A stretch of DNA of 64,000 nucleotides from CAWHNT01 sp963830775. GTDB taxonomy: Bacteria; Pseudomonadota; Alphaproteobacteria; Geminicoccales; Geminicoccaceae. A model generated the notes under the pieces. That model was given only the letters and a program-made list of their open reading frames with translations. It was not told the origin of the DNA and did no database searches. The stretch spans positions 62,001 through 126,000 of the forward strand of contig CAWHNT010000011.1 of assembly GCA_963830775.1 (NCBI GenBank), in the 5' to 3' direction. Numbering within the stretch: the first letter of the stretch is position 1; every line of letters begins with the position of its first letter. Made by a program: the position numbers and the translations under genes. Of this stretch, positions 26,307 through 36,243 are shown piece by piece.

Positions 26307-27311
26307 ATGGTCGTCAAGGTCGGGGTCATCGGTGTCGGCATGATCGGGCAGGATCACATCCGCCGGCTGACCCAGGTGCTGGCCGGTGCGGAGGTCGTGG
26401 CCGTCACCGACGTCGACATGGACCGCGCCCGCAGCGTGGCCGAAGGCGTGAAGGGTGCCAGGGTGTTCGCGACCGGCCGAGAGCTGATCCATGACCGCGG
26501 GGTCGACGCCATCGTCGTGGCCTCCTGGGGCGGCACGCACGAGGAGTACGTCCTGGCCTGCATCGATGCCGGGAAGCCGGTCTTCTGCGAGAAGCCGCTC
26601 GCCACCACCCAGGATGCCTGCCTGCGCATCCTGGAGGCCGAGATGGCCTTTGGCCGCCGGCTCGTGCAGGTGGGGTTCATGCGCCGCTACGACGAGGCCT
26701 ACCGGGCCCTCAAGGAGGTCGTCGCCAGCGGTGCGATCGGTGCACCGCTGATCGTGCACTCCGTGCACCGCAACCCGTCCGTGCCCGGCCACTACACGAG
26801 CGACATGGCGATCAACGACACCACCGTCCACGATATCGACATCTGCCGCTGGCTGCTCGACGACGAGGTCGCGGCCACCCAGGTCCTGGTCCCTCGCCGC
26901 AACCGCCGGGCGGGCGACCTGCGCGACCCGATCGTCGTTCTCCTCGAGATGGCGAGCGGTGCGCTGGTCGACGTCGAGGTCTCGGTCAACATTGCCTATG
27001 GCTATGACATCCGCGGCGAGGTCGTGGGCGAGAGCGGTGTCGCCTCGCTGGCCGAGGGCAACACCGTCATCGTCAAGCGTGAGGGCGTCTTCAGCGGTCG
27101 CGTCCCCGACGACTGGCGCGAGCGTTTCCTGCGCGCCTACGACCTCGAGTTCCGCGAGTGGCTGGCCGCCGCGGCCCAGGGTACCGCCACCGGCCCCAGC
27201 GCCTGGGACGGCTACGCCGCCACGGCCGTCTGCGACTTGGCGCTCGAGGCCCTGCGCACAGGCACCCGGCAGAAGGTCACGCTTCGGGAGCGGCCGTCCT
27301 TCTACGCCTGA
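26307..27311 (+). CDS. iolG: inositol 2-dehydrogenase-like oxidoreductase (second copy)
   Basis: 334 residues from ATG 26307 (gagagcagga upstream); a longer reading begins in unrelated sequence. Rossmann 'VGVIGVGMIGQDHIRRLTQV', catalytic motif 'GKPVFCEKPLATTQDACLRI', 'QVGFMRRYDEAYRALKEVVA' and 'INDTTVHDIDICRWLLDDEV' agree with IolG/IdhA proteins. It differs clearly from the copy at 22663, so the two probably act on different stereoisomers or successive steps, as in scyllo-/myo-inositol systems. It is the last gene of the run and is separated by about 95 bp from the preceding one. The following 270 bp hold no gene. Confidence 0.85.
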   Translation: MVVKVGVIGVGMIGQDHIRRLTQVLAGAEVVAVTDVDMDRARSVAEGVKGARVFATGRELIHDRGVDAIVVASWGGTHEEYVLACIDAGKPVFCEKPLATTQDACLRILEAEMAFGRRLVQVGFMRRYDEAYRALKEVVASGAIGAPLIVHSVHRNPSVPGHYTSDMAINDTTVHDIDICRWLLDDEVAATQVLVPRRNRRAGDLRDPIVVLLEMASGALVDVEVSVNIAYGYDIRGEVVGESGVASLAEGNTVIVKREGVFSGRVPDDWRERFLRAYDLEFREWLAAAAQGTATGPSAWDGYAATAVCDLALEALRTGTRQKVTLRERPSFYA

Positions 27312-27579
27312 CCGGGTGGCGCGGCTGTCTGCAGACGCCCGACATCGTGCCGCCTCCGTCTGGCCGACCCACGAGGTATCGCGCGCAGCATAGCCCGGGC
27401 GTGCCGACGCGCTCAGGTCCGGGATCAGGGGAAACATCGGCACGCCTGGACGAGTGCTGCAGCCGGTGGCGAGATGCGCCTGGCTGAAACGAAGTATCGG
27501 CCGGGAACGGCCGGTCGGTTCTTAGGCTCGGTGCCGAGCCTCCTCCGGCCGACACTTGCCGGTGCGGCGAGGCATCGGG

Positions 27580-30192
27580 CTACACGGCAGCGTTTCTCGT
27601 CCTCGAGAGCAGATCGTGGGCGGGAGCGCGCAGGCGGCCGTCGGTCCAGGCCTGGGCCCAGGCCTGGACGGCATCGGCCGGCATCGGCCGGCCCATGAGG
27701 TAACCTTGGGCGCAGGTCACGCCGACCCGCCGCACGAGGTCCAGCTGGTCCGCGTTCTCCACCCCCTCGATCACCGTCGGCAGATCCAGCCCGCGCGCGA
27801 GGTCCACGACCGCGCGCAGGATGGACTCGCTCCGTGCGTGCGGCGGTGCGATGAAGGCGCGGTCGATCTTCAGGACGTCCAGCGGCAGGTCGCGCAGCCG
27901 GGCCAGCGAGGAGTAGCCGGCGCCGAAATCGTCGATCGCGATCTGGATGCCGAGGCTGCGCAGTGCCTGGAGCGCTGCCATTGCCCGACGGCCGTCCGCG
28001 ATCACGCCTTCCGTGACCTCCACCAGCAGGCTGTCCGGCGTCATGCCGTGGGCCCGGAGCCGTTCGCCTGCGTGCTCGGCGATGCTTGTGGTGTCCAGGG
28101 CCGAGGCCGCGAGGTTCACCGCCACCTGGACCGGGCCGATCCCCGCCGCCCGCCACGCCGCGGCGTGGCGCAGGGCCTCGTCCACCGCCCAGAAGGTGAG
28201 CGGCACGATCAGCCGGTTGCGCTCGGCCGCGGCCAGGAACGCGGAGGGTGGGATCGAGCCCTGCTCGGGATGCTGCCAGCGGAGGAGGGCCTCGAATCCC
28301 CGCAGCCGCAGCCCCTCGATCTCGACGATCGGCTGGAAGTGGAGGGCGAACTCGCCGCGCTCGACCGCCAGACGAAGATCGCGGTCCAGCGTGGCCCGCC
28401 TGCTGGCCTGCTCGTGCATGACCGGACGGAACAGGCGCCAGGTCCCGCGGCCGCCCTTCTTGCCGGCATAGAGGGCCAGATCCGCATGGGCCAGCAGCAT
28501 CTCGGCATCGGGCGCATCGGCCGGATGGCTGGCGATCCCGACCGTGGCACCGATCCGCATCTCGCTGCCGCGCACGATGAAGGGCCTGCGGAACTGGTCC
28601 ACCAGCCGCTCCGCGCGCTGTGCCAGCTCGTCCTCGGGGATCGACCCGGCCGCCAGAACCGCGAACTCGTCCCCTCCGAGCCTCGCCACCACGGAACCTT
28701 CCGGGGCACCCTGCCGCAGACGCTGCGCTGCCTCGATCAGGAGCGCATCGCCCGTGGAGTGGCCGAGACTGTCGTTGATGGTCTTGAAATGGTCGAGATC
28801 GACCATGCACAGCACCACCGAGCCGCCGTGCTCGCGGGCGCTCGCGATCTCGATCTCGAGCCGCTCCAACAGCGCCCTGCGGTTCGGCAGGCCGGTCAGC
28901 GGGTCGGCCAGGGCCAGATCGCGGATCTGCTGCTCCGCGCGTCGCCGCTCGGTGATGTCGCGACCAACCGCCTGATACTCGATGACCGGGTCGCCGATGG
29001 CCCGTTCGGTCCATTGCTGCCAGCCGACGCTGCAGTCCGGCTGCACCGCCTCGAGCTCGACGGTCACGACATCGCCCGGGCTGAGCCTCGTGATCGCGTC
29101 ACCGATGACCGGACCTGCCCGCGCCGGCACGAGGTCGATGAGCTTCCGGCCGATCAGCTCGTGCGCCCGCCGCCCGAAATGCCTGCAGAAGGCGCCGTTG
29201 ACGAAGGTCAGGGTCGTATCGGGAAGGTGCCGGCAGATCAGCTCGGTCTGGTCCTCCACGATGGCACGGTAACGGTCCTCGCCCTTGCGCAGGGCCAGGA
29301 TCAGCCGGTCCGCGCGCATCACCAGGATTCCGAACACGGCCGAGATCAGGAGGGCCCCTGCCAGAGCCGGCAGCAGCCAGACCGTCTGCGCGCGACCCGG
29401 TTGCCTCGGCAGCCAGGCTATGCGGCGTACGACGGTCCCGGTGGGATCGCGGAGCTCTACGTGGGCAAGCCCGGCGCCCGTTGCCGCTGCCTCGCTGAAG
29501 GCGAGGTGATCGAGGCCGAAATTGCTGCCGAGCTCCTGCAGGAAGGCCTCGTCGAGGCGACGCCCGAACACGAGCACGGCCGGCGGGCCCGCCGGCACCA
29601 TGAGCGTCGAGCCACTCTCCGGCAGGATGGCACTCGCGGCCGCCACGAAGAGCCCAGCCGGTCCGTCCAGGACGCTCGAAGCCGGTCGCGCGTCGGGCTC
29701 GGCGGCCTGCCGGGCGAGCTCCGCCAGCCGCTGCACCGCGGGTCCGAGGATCCCGACAGCATCCTCCGTCGTGCGCTTGCCGTCGAGCTGGCCGTAGATC
29801 GTGCGGCCGTCGCCGGCGAGCACGACGCTCACCCCGTAGCCGAAGGCGGTGTGGACGTAGGGCCCAATATTATCGTCGGCCCAGACGGGATCGAGTGCCA
29901 GCAGCAGGTTCGCCACGCTGTCGTTCCAGCGCGCATAGTCGCGCACGGTATTGCCGATGCCCTGGCCCAAAGCCTGGATGCTCTGGCCGACGATGCGCTG
30001 CTCGGCCTCGCGCTGGATCGCGTCCTGCCGCAGGCTGCCGACATAGACGGTCACGCCGATCAGGCTCAGTGCCAGCACCGTCAGGGCCGTGATCCAGCCC
30101 GAGCCTCGACCCGGCGAGCAAAGCGCAGACCACAACGGTCTCAGCCGCGGCCATCGTACAGGCGTGAGGGTGAACCGGTGCGCAGGGGTCAT
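27580..30192 (-). CDS. membrane CHASE4-PAS-GGDEF-EAL cyclic-di-GMP protein
   Basis: 870 residues. TM1 lies at about 33-53, then a periplasmic CHASE4-type sensor (about 55-265, with 'TVRDYARWNDSVANLLLALD'), TM2 at about 272-295, PAS (about 305-425), GGDEF (about 430-590) and EAL (about 605-850). The GGDEF core 'VARLGGDEFAVLAAG' is intact, but the upstream inhibitory RxxD site reads GAPE. The EAL domain keeps 'RGFEALLRWQHPEQG', 'IDDFGAGYSSLARLRDLPLD', 'KIDRAFI', 'IEGVEN' and 'GYLMGRPMP'. Both synthesis and hydrolysis of c-di-GMP are therefore possible, without the usual product inhibition. The signal sensed is unknown. It is divergent from the NADH dehydrogenase gene with about 225 bp between. 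Confidence 0.93.
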   Translation of the reverse strand: MTPAHRFTLTPVRWPRLRPLWSALCSPGRGSGWITALTVLALSLIGVTVYVGSLRQDAIQREAEQRIVGQSIQALGQGIGNTVRDYARWNDSVANLLLALDPVWADDNIGPYVHTAFGYGVSVVLAGDGRTIYGQLDGKRTTEDAVGILGPAVQRLAELARQAAEPDARPASSVLDGPAGLFVAAASAILPESGSTLMVPAGPPAVLVFGRRLDEAFLQELGSNFGLDHLAFSEAAATGAGLAHVELRDPTGTVVRRIAWLPRQPGRAQTVWLLPALAGALLISAVFGILVMRADRLILALRKGEDRYRAIVEDQTELICRHLPDTTLTFVNGAFCRHFGRRAHELIGRKLIDLVPARAGPVIGDAITRLSPGDVVTVELEAVQPDCSVGWQQWTERAIGDPVIEYQAVGRDITERRRAEQQIRDLALADPLTGLPNRRALLERLEIEIASAREHGGSVVLCMVDLDHFKTINDSLGHSTGDALLIEAAQRLRQGAPEGSVVARLGGDEFAVLAAGSIPEDELAQRAERLVDQFRRPFIVRGSEMRIGATVGIASHPADAPDAEMLLAHADLALYAGKKGGRGTWRLFRPVMHEQASRRATLDRDLRLAVERGEFALHFQPIVEIEGLRLRGFEALLRWQHPEQGSIPPSAFLAAAERNRLIVPLTFWAVDEALRHAAAWRAAGIGPVQVAVNLAASALDTTSIAEHAGERLRAHGMTPDSLLVEVTEGVIADGRRAMAALQALRSLGIQIAIDDFGAGYSSLARLRDLPLDVLKIDRAFIAPPHARSESILRAVVDLARGLDLPTVIEGVENADQLDLVRRVGVTCAQGYLMGRPMPADAVQAWAQAWTDGRLRAPAHDLLSRTRNAAV

Positions 30193-30417
30193 GAGCGCAG
30201 ATCATGCCAGCGCTCCGTAAACGGCAGCTTAACTCCACAGCGGCCATTCCTGATCCGCATAGCCGGCCGCTATCGGCTCAATAGCGAGGTACGATTTCAA
30301 ACGTGGGCGCCGTCGGCCGATCCTCTTCCCATCGCAGGTATGGGCCTGTGCTCGAGCAACGGGACGGCAGGCATGCGCACCGGCTCGGGCCGAGCTGAGC
30401 GTGGGGATGGGAAGCCG

Positions 30418-31730
30418 ATGCGAGCTGATCGGCCGCGCGTGGTGATCGTCGGCGTGGGCTTCGGTGGCCTGGCCGCGGCCCGGGCGCTGCGCAAGGCACC
30501 GGTGGACCTGGTCCTGATCGACCGGCGCAACTACCACCTCTTCCAGCCGCTGCTGTACCAAGTGGCGACGGCTGCGCTCTCGCCCGCCGACATCGCCTGG
30601 CCGATCCGCTCGATCCTGGCCGACCAGGCCAACGCGCGGGTCGAGCTTGGCCGGGTCACCGGCGTGGACACCGCCCGGCGTGAGGTCGTGGTCGATGACG
30701 TGCGCCGGGTCCTTACGACTACCTCATCCTCGCCACCGGCGCGCGCCACGCCTATTTCGGCCGCGACGACTGGGAGGAGGCGGCCCCCGGCCTGAAGAAG
30801 ATCGACGACGCCACCCTGATCCGCCAGCGCGTTCTGATGGCGTTCGAGCGCGCCGAGGTGGCAACGGACCCTGAGGAGACCCGCCGCCTCCTGAGCTTCG
30901 TCGTGGTGGGCGGGGGACCGACCGGGGTCGAGATGGCGGGTGCGATCGCCGAGCTGGCACGCCACGCGCTGGCCCGCGACTTCAGCCGGATCAACCCCAA
31001 GGATGCCCGCGTCGTGCTGGTCGAGGCCGGCCCGCGCCTGCTCGCCGGCTTCGACGAGCGGCTCTCGGCCAGGGCGGCCGAGGCGCTGGCATGGCTCGGC
31101 GTCGAGGTGCGGCTCGGGGCGCGGGTCACCGCCTGCGACGAGGCGGGTGCGGTCGTCGGCGGCGAGCGCATCCCGGCCGCCACCCTGGTCTGGGGTGCCG
31201 GCGTGGTCGCCTCGCCCGCAGCCAAATGGCTCGACGCTCCGGCCGATCCGGCCGGACGGGTCAAGGTCGAGCCGGACCTCTCCGTCCCCGGCCATCCGGA
31301 TGTGTTCGTGATCGGCGACACCGCCCTGGCCCTGGCCGGCAACGGCCGGCCGGTGCCGGGCATCGCACCGGCCGCGAAGCAGATGGGCACCCATGTCGGC
31401 CGGCTGATCGCTGCCCGGGTGAGCGGGAAGCCAGCCCCGGCGGCCTTCCGCTACCGGCACATGGGCAGCCTCGCCACGATCGGCCGCAAGGCTGCGGTCG
31501 CCGATTTCGGCCGGGTGCGGCTGAGCGGCCTTCCGGCCTGGATCCTGTGGGCCGCGGCGCATGTCTACTTCCTGATCGGCTGGCGCAACCGTCTCGTCGT
31601 CAGCCTCAACTGGTTCTGGAGCTATCTCACCTTTGAGCGCGGTGCCCGGCTCATCACCGGCGCCTCGAGCGAGGCCATGGGCGCCGCACCCGCCAGTCAT
31701 CATCCTGTGCCGGAGCGGCAGGCGGCGTGA
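30418..31730 (+). CDS. ndh: type II NADH dehydrogenase, one frameshift
   Basis: About 437 residues. FAD-binding 'VVIVGVGFGGLAAARALRKA', 'NYHLFQPLLYQVATAALSPA' (a signature of NDH-2), NADH-binding 'FVVVGGGPTGVEMAGAIAEL', 'VFVIGDTALALAGNGRPVPG' and a C-terminal amphipathic membrane anchor ('WILWAAAHVYFLIGWRNRLV'). It moves electrons from NADH to quinone at the inner membrane without pumping protons. The frame changes near 30711 between 'REVVVDDVRR' and 'PYDYLILATGARHAYFG'. ATG 30418, after ggggatgggaag, is preferred over the ATG at 30373. It stands alone, followed by the peroxiredoxin-like pair. Confidence 0.9.
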
Positions 31731-31799
31731 TCGCGTTGCCTTGCCCGCCGCACCGGCCCACTATCAGTCCCGCCACGCGGTCAGCCGGAGCCGTCGCTC

Positions 31800-32456
31800 G
31801 TGTCCCTCAACGACAAGCTGCAGGCGCTCAGGGCCGCGGCACAGGCGCGTCTCGATCCCGCGAGCTGGTCCGGTCTCAGCCGCACGATCGAGTGGCTGCG
31901 GATGCGGCAGCTGGCCGAGCACAGCCTCGGCGCAGGCGATGTCCTGCCCGACTTCGAGCTGCAGGATGAGCAGGGCCAGACCGTCGGCAGCGGCGAGCTG
32001 CTCGACCGGGCGCCGCTGGTCCTGACCTTCTTCCGCGGCGGCTGGTGCCCCTACTGCTCGACCACCATGCGCGAGCTGGAGGCTACCCGCCCCGAGCTGG
32101 AGAGCCTGGGCGCCACGCTGGTCGGCATCGTCCCGATGAAGCCCTCGGAGCTGGCCCGGATCAGGGCGGAGCGGGGCCTGGGCTTCCGTCTCCTCAGCGA
32201 CCGTGGCGGGCATCTGGCCCGGCTCTGCGGCGTCTTCTACACCATGAGCCCGGCCCAGGTGGCCTATTACCGCGACCAGTGCGGGCTCGACCTGCCGGCG
32301 GTGGGTGCCGAGACCGACTGGGAGCTGCCCCTGCCGGCTACCTACGTGGTCGGCGGCGACGGGGTCGTCGCCTACGCGTTCGCCGCCGCCGACTGGGCGC
32401 AACGGGCCGAGCCGCAGGCCATCCTGGAGGCCGTGCGCGGGCTGAAGGGCGCCTAG
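31800..32456 (+). CDS. peroxiredoxin-like protein with CPYC motif
   Basis: 218 residues from GTG 31800. After a helical 45-residue leader, the thioredoxin-fold part begins at 'LGAGDVLPDFELQDEQGQTV'. The redox site is 'LTFFRGGWCPYCSTTMRELE', a CPYC motif at the AhpC/TSA position. The C-terminal half contains 'AQVAYYRDQCGLDLPAVGAE' and 'WELPLPATYVVGGDGVVAYA'. This is the 'peroxiredoxin-like family' (AhpC/TSA, COG1225-like), thought to reduce peroxides, although the electron donor is unknown. No signal peptide. The neighbour 60 bp downstream is a close paralogue, so the pair arose by tandem duplication. Confidence 0.88.
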   Translation: MSLNDKLQALRAAAQARLDPASWSGLSRTIEWLRMRQLAEHSLGAGDVLPDFELQDEQGQTVGSGELLDRAPLVLTFFRGGWCPYCSTTMRELEATRPELESLGATLVGIVPMKPSELARIRAERGLGFRLLSDRGGHLARLCGVFYTMSPAQVAYYRDQCGLDLPAVGAETDWELPLPATYVVGGDGVVAYAFAAADWAQRAEPQAILEAVRGLKGA

Positions 32457-32516
32457 GCCCCTTCCCGCACGCGCTGCCCGGCGTGCATGACTGGCGGCGA
32501 ACGGAGGCCCGCGCCC

Positions 32517-33186
32517 ATGCGGATCGGGGACGAGCTGGCGAGACGACGGGAGGCCGTCGGGCAGGCCCTTCCGCCCGCGGAGCGGCAGGTCATCCGGGAC
32601 ACGATCGAGCGCCTGCGCGCGGCCCAGATCGCCGAGCAGAGCCTTCGCGTGGGCGAGACCCTGCCCGACTTCGTGCTGCCCGATCCTGGCGGAACCCTGG
32701 TCGCGAGCGACGGGCTGCTGGATCGTGGGCCTCTCGTCCTCGCCTTCTTCCGCGGTGCCTGGTGCCCCTACTGCCCGATAGCACTGCGCGGCCTCGAGAG
32801 CGCCCGGCCCCGGATCGAGGCTGCCGGCGCTTCGCTCGTGGCGGTCTCGCCACTGCGCGGTGCTGAGCTGCAGCGGGTGGCCGACGAGTGCGGGCTCGGC
32901 TTCCGTCTCCTCAGCGACGTCGGTGGCCGCTATCTCCAGGCTCTGCGGCGTCCGCTACGACATCCCGCCGGACCATGTGGCACTCTATGAGCGGGTAGGG
33001 CTGGACCTCGCCAGCTTGCACGAGGGCGCCGGCTGGACCCTGCCGCTCCCGGCCACCTACGTCGCCGGCCAGGACGGCATCATCCGCTTCGCCTTCGTCG
33101 ACCCCGATTGGGCCTACCGCGCGGAGCCCGAGGAGCTGGTCGCAGCCGTTCGTGCCGAGACTCAGGCCGCAGGTGCCGGTGCCTGA
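32517..33186 (+). CDS. peroxiredoxin-like protein, tandem paralogue, one frameshift
   Basis: About 222 residues from ATG 32517 (an upstream ATG at 32487 is possible). It mirrors the preceding gene: helical leader, 'LRVGETLPDFVLPDPGGTLV', 'LAFFRGAWCPYCPIALRGLE' with CPYC, and, after a frame change near 32940, 'DIPPDHVALYERVGLDLASL' and 'WTLPLPATYVAGQDGIIRFA'. Sequence divergence between the copies is substantial, so the duplication is old and both are probably functional. Its 3' end overlaps the LysR gene on the other strand by 25 bp. The same oxidative-stress role is inferred. Confidence 0.85.
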
Positions 33187-34060
33187 CGCCGGCTCGGCTG
33201 CAGGGCGAGGTCCACGAACGCCTTGACCGGCGGCGAGTATAGGCGGCCGCGCTTGGTGGCGAGGCTGAGGGTACGGCTCACGGACGGGCTGCTCCACGGG
33301 CCGGCTGACGAGCCCCGTCGGCAGCCTCGTGGCGTGGGGGCTGAGGCCCAGGCCGACGCCGGCCGACACCAGCTCGTGCATCCAGTCCAGGCTGCCGGCG
33401 ACGATGCGGGGATGCACCTCGAGCCCGAGCTCGGTGAGCTGACGTTCCGCCATCTCCCAGAGCTGGCAGGCAGCGCAGGAGATCGAGGGACTGGCCGGCG
33501 AGGTCGGCGAGCGGCACCGCTTCCAGGGCGGCCAGGGCATGCGCCTCGGGCACGATCAGGTGCAGGTGGCTTTCGCCCAGAGGGTAGTAGTGCAGGTCGT
33601 CGATGTCGGCCGCCTGCAGCGGCAGCACCACCACCTCGAAGTCGCCGCTGCGCAGCGCCTCCCGCAGCGGGCCAAGCCGCTCGTCGAAGATCTCGATCTC
33701 CGTATCGGGGTATCGCGTGGCATAGTGCTGCAAGGTTTCCTGCAGCGGTGAGAGGGGCACGCCGTGGGTGATGCCGAGCTTCAGCCGGGCGGTCTTGAGC
33801 TGGAAGAAGGCGCTGGCGCGGGTCCGCGCCGTCTGCGCCTGCGCCATCACCTCCCTGATATGCGGCTCGACCAGCCGGCCGAGCTCGGTGAGGTGGGTGC
33901 GGTTGCGCTCGCGGTTGAAGAGCGGACCGCCCAGCTCGTCCTCGAGCAGCTTGATGGCGCGCGTCAGCGAGGGCTGGGTCACGTTGCTGCGCTCGGCCGC
34001 ACGCGTGAAGTTCAAGGTCTCGCACAGGGCCACGAAGTAGCGGGCCTGCTGGATCTCCAT
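33162..34060 (-). CDS. LysR-family transcriptional regulator, two frameshifts
   Basis: About 299 residues. N-terminal winged helix-turn-helix: 'MEIQQARYFVALCETLNFTR', 'AAERSNVTQPSLTRAIKLLE' (recognition helix) and 'LGGPLFNRERNRTHLTELG'. The effector domain starts at 'LKLGITHGVPLSPLQETLQH'. Frames change near 33484 and 33285, with coherent pieces on each side ('SCAACQLWEMAERQLTELGL', 'SLDWMHELVSAGVGLGLSPH', 'SVSRTLSLATKRGRLYSPPV'). It is divergent from the debranching-enzyme gene across 200 bp and convergent with the peroxiredoxin-like pair. By position it may control either the peroxide-defence pair (OxyR-like logic) or the glucan cluster; the two OxyR redox cysteines are not clearly placed. 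Confidence 0.85.
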
Positions 34061-34259
34061 GGCGAACTCCCAGGGGCGGCGTTGTCTCCCGCCCTGCCGG
34101 CCCCGCGTCGACCCACGTCCGCGAGAGCCATACGTGCCATCTATCAAATCAAGGCGAGTTCGGCATTTCCGCGTGCGGCGGCGAACCCATAGCACTCAGC
34201 GGCATCGACAACCGAGGCGGCACCCGGTGCGGGTGCTGGAACCAGAAGGGAGCGACCCC

Positions 34260-36230
34260 GTGTCGGCGTGGAGCATCGGTTATCCGCCGGACGCAGAATG
34301 GCTCGAGCCCGACGGGCAGGGCGGCTTCGCCTCCGGCACCGTCGCCGGGATGCGCACACGGCGCTACCACGCGCTGCTCCTGGCGGCCACCACCCCGCCG
34401 ACCGGCCGGGTCGTGCTGGTCAACGGCATCGAGGCCTGGATCGAGACGGCCGGGGGCCGCTTCCCTCTGAGCGCCCAGCGCTACGCGCCGGACGTGGTGC
34501 ATCCCGACGGCCATTCGCGGATCACCGGCTTCAACCCCGAGCCGTGGCCGGCCTGGACGTTCCGGGCCGAGGACGGCACCGAGGTCACGCAGGAGATCGT
34601 CACCAGCCACGAGCGCGGCGAGGTCGTCCTGCGCTGGCGGCTCGTGAGCGGCAGCGGTGACGTGCGCCTCGTGGTCCGGCCGCTGCTGTCGGGCCGGGAC
34701 TATCACAGCCTGCATCACGAGAACCCGGGCTTCGGGTTCGAGCCGGAGATGGGTGAGGCGAGGGTGCTGTGGCGTCCTTATCCGGGCCTGCCTGCGGTCA
34801 CCGTGCTGCACAATGGCGGCTACCGGCACGAGCCCCTCTGGTACCGCAACTTCCTCTACGAGCAGGAACGGCAGCGCGGCCTCGACGATGTCGAGGACCT
34901 CGCCTCGCCCGGCTCCTTCACCTTCGATCTCTCGGCGCGCGATGCCTTCATGATCCTGCGTGCCGGTGAAGGTGAGGGCGACCGGCTGCCGGCCTCGCCC
35001 GAGATCCACGGGCGGGGGCTGCTCAAGGCCGAGGCAGCACGCCGGCAGCGCTTCGCCTCGCCGCTGCACCGGGCGGCCGACGCCTACATCGTCCGCCGCG
35101 GCGGCGGGCGGACCATTCTCGCAGGGTATCCCTGGTTCACGGACTGGGGCCGGGACACCTTCATCACGCTCCGCGGCCTGCTCACCGTCCCGGGCGGGAT
35201 CGAGCTCGCGCGTGACATCCTCAACGCCTGGGCCGGCACCGAATCGCGCGGCATGCTGCCCAACCGCTTCCCCGACTCGGGCGAGGCTCCCGAGTACAAC
35301 TCGGTCGACGCGGCCTTGTGGTTCGTGGTTGCCGTGCATGACTACCTGAAGGCGGCACGCCAGGCCGGCGTGCGGGTGAGCGATGCCGAGGAGCAGACGC
35401 TCCGCCAGGCGCATCGACCGCATCCTGAACGGCTACTACCAGGGCTCGCGCTACGGCGTGCGGGTCGACACGGATGGGCTGCTCGCGGCCGGCGAGCCCG
35501 GCGTCCAGCTCACCTGGATGGACGTGAAGATCGGCGACTGGGTGGTGACCCCGCGGATCGGCAAGCCGGTCGAGATCCAGGCCTTGTGGCTCAACGCGCT
35601 GGCCATCGGCCGGGCCGGCTCCTCCGACTGCTCGCACCTCTACCGCCGTGCCCGCGCCACCTTCCAGGCCCGGTTCTGGAACCACGAGCGCGGCTGCCTC
35701 TACGACGTGGTCGACGCCGACCATGTGCCGGGCCGCAACGACCCGAGCTTCCGCCCGAACCAGATCCTTGCGGTCGGCGGGCTGCCCTACGCGCTGCTCG
35801 ACGAGCCGCAGGCCGGCCGGGTGGTCGAGGCGGTCGAGCGTGAGCTGCTGACGCCCGCTGGGCCTGCGCTCGCTTGCCCGTGGCGAGCCCGGCTACCGGC
35901 GCCCACTACGAGGGCGGCGTGTTCGAGCGCGACAGCGCCTACCACCAGGGCACGGTCTGGCCCTGGCTGATGGGACCGTTCGTCGAAGCCTGGCTGCGGG
36001 TGCGGGGCAACACGGCCGAGGCTCGCGCGGAGGCCAAGGCCCGGTTCATCGTGCCCCTGCTCGAGCATCTGAACGAGGCCGGGATCGGGCATCTGAGCGA
36101 GATCGCCGATGCCGAGCCGCCGCACACGCCGCGCGGCTGCCCGTTCCAGGCCTGGTCGATGGGCGAGCTGTTGCGGGCGCTGTCATTGGTCGAGGCCGGG
36201 GCGATGCCGGCCTGTGCTGCCGCGAGCTGA
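34260..36230 (+). CDS. amylo-alpha-1,6-glucosidase (glycogen debranching enzyme type), three frameshifts
   Basis: About 656 residues from GTG 34260 with aagggag 8 bp upstream. The N-terminal domain carries 'GQGGFASGTVAGMRTRRYHA', diagnostic of GDE_N. The catalytic (alpha/alpha)6 barrel holds 'LAGYPWFTDWGRDTFITLRG', 'GMLPNRFPDSGEAPEYNSVD', 'LTWMDVKIGDWVVTPRIGKP' and 'GTVWPWLMGPFVEAWLRVRG'. It hydrolyses alpha-1,6 branch glucose or related alpha-glucosides. Frames change near 35405, 35863 and 35900 without loss of motifs. No signal peptide is apparent, so it is cytoplasmic. It is the first of six tightly spaced plus-strand genes; the GH63-type glucosidase starts 13 bp later. Confidence 0.88.
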
Positions 36231-36243
36231 GGGAGGACGCGAG

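Noticed and set aside
27556..30795. A 1079-codon plus-strand open frame
   Set aside because: It is antisense to the well-supported GGDEF-EAL gene; only its last ~125 codons are real (N-terminus of the type II NADH dehydrogenase).
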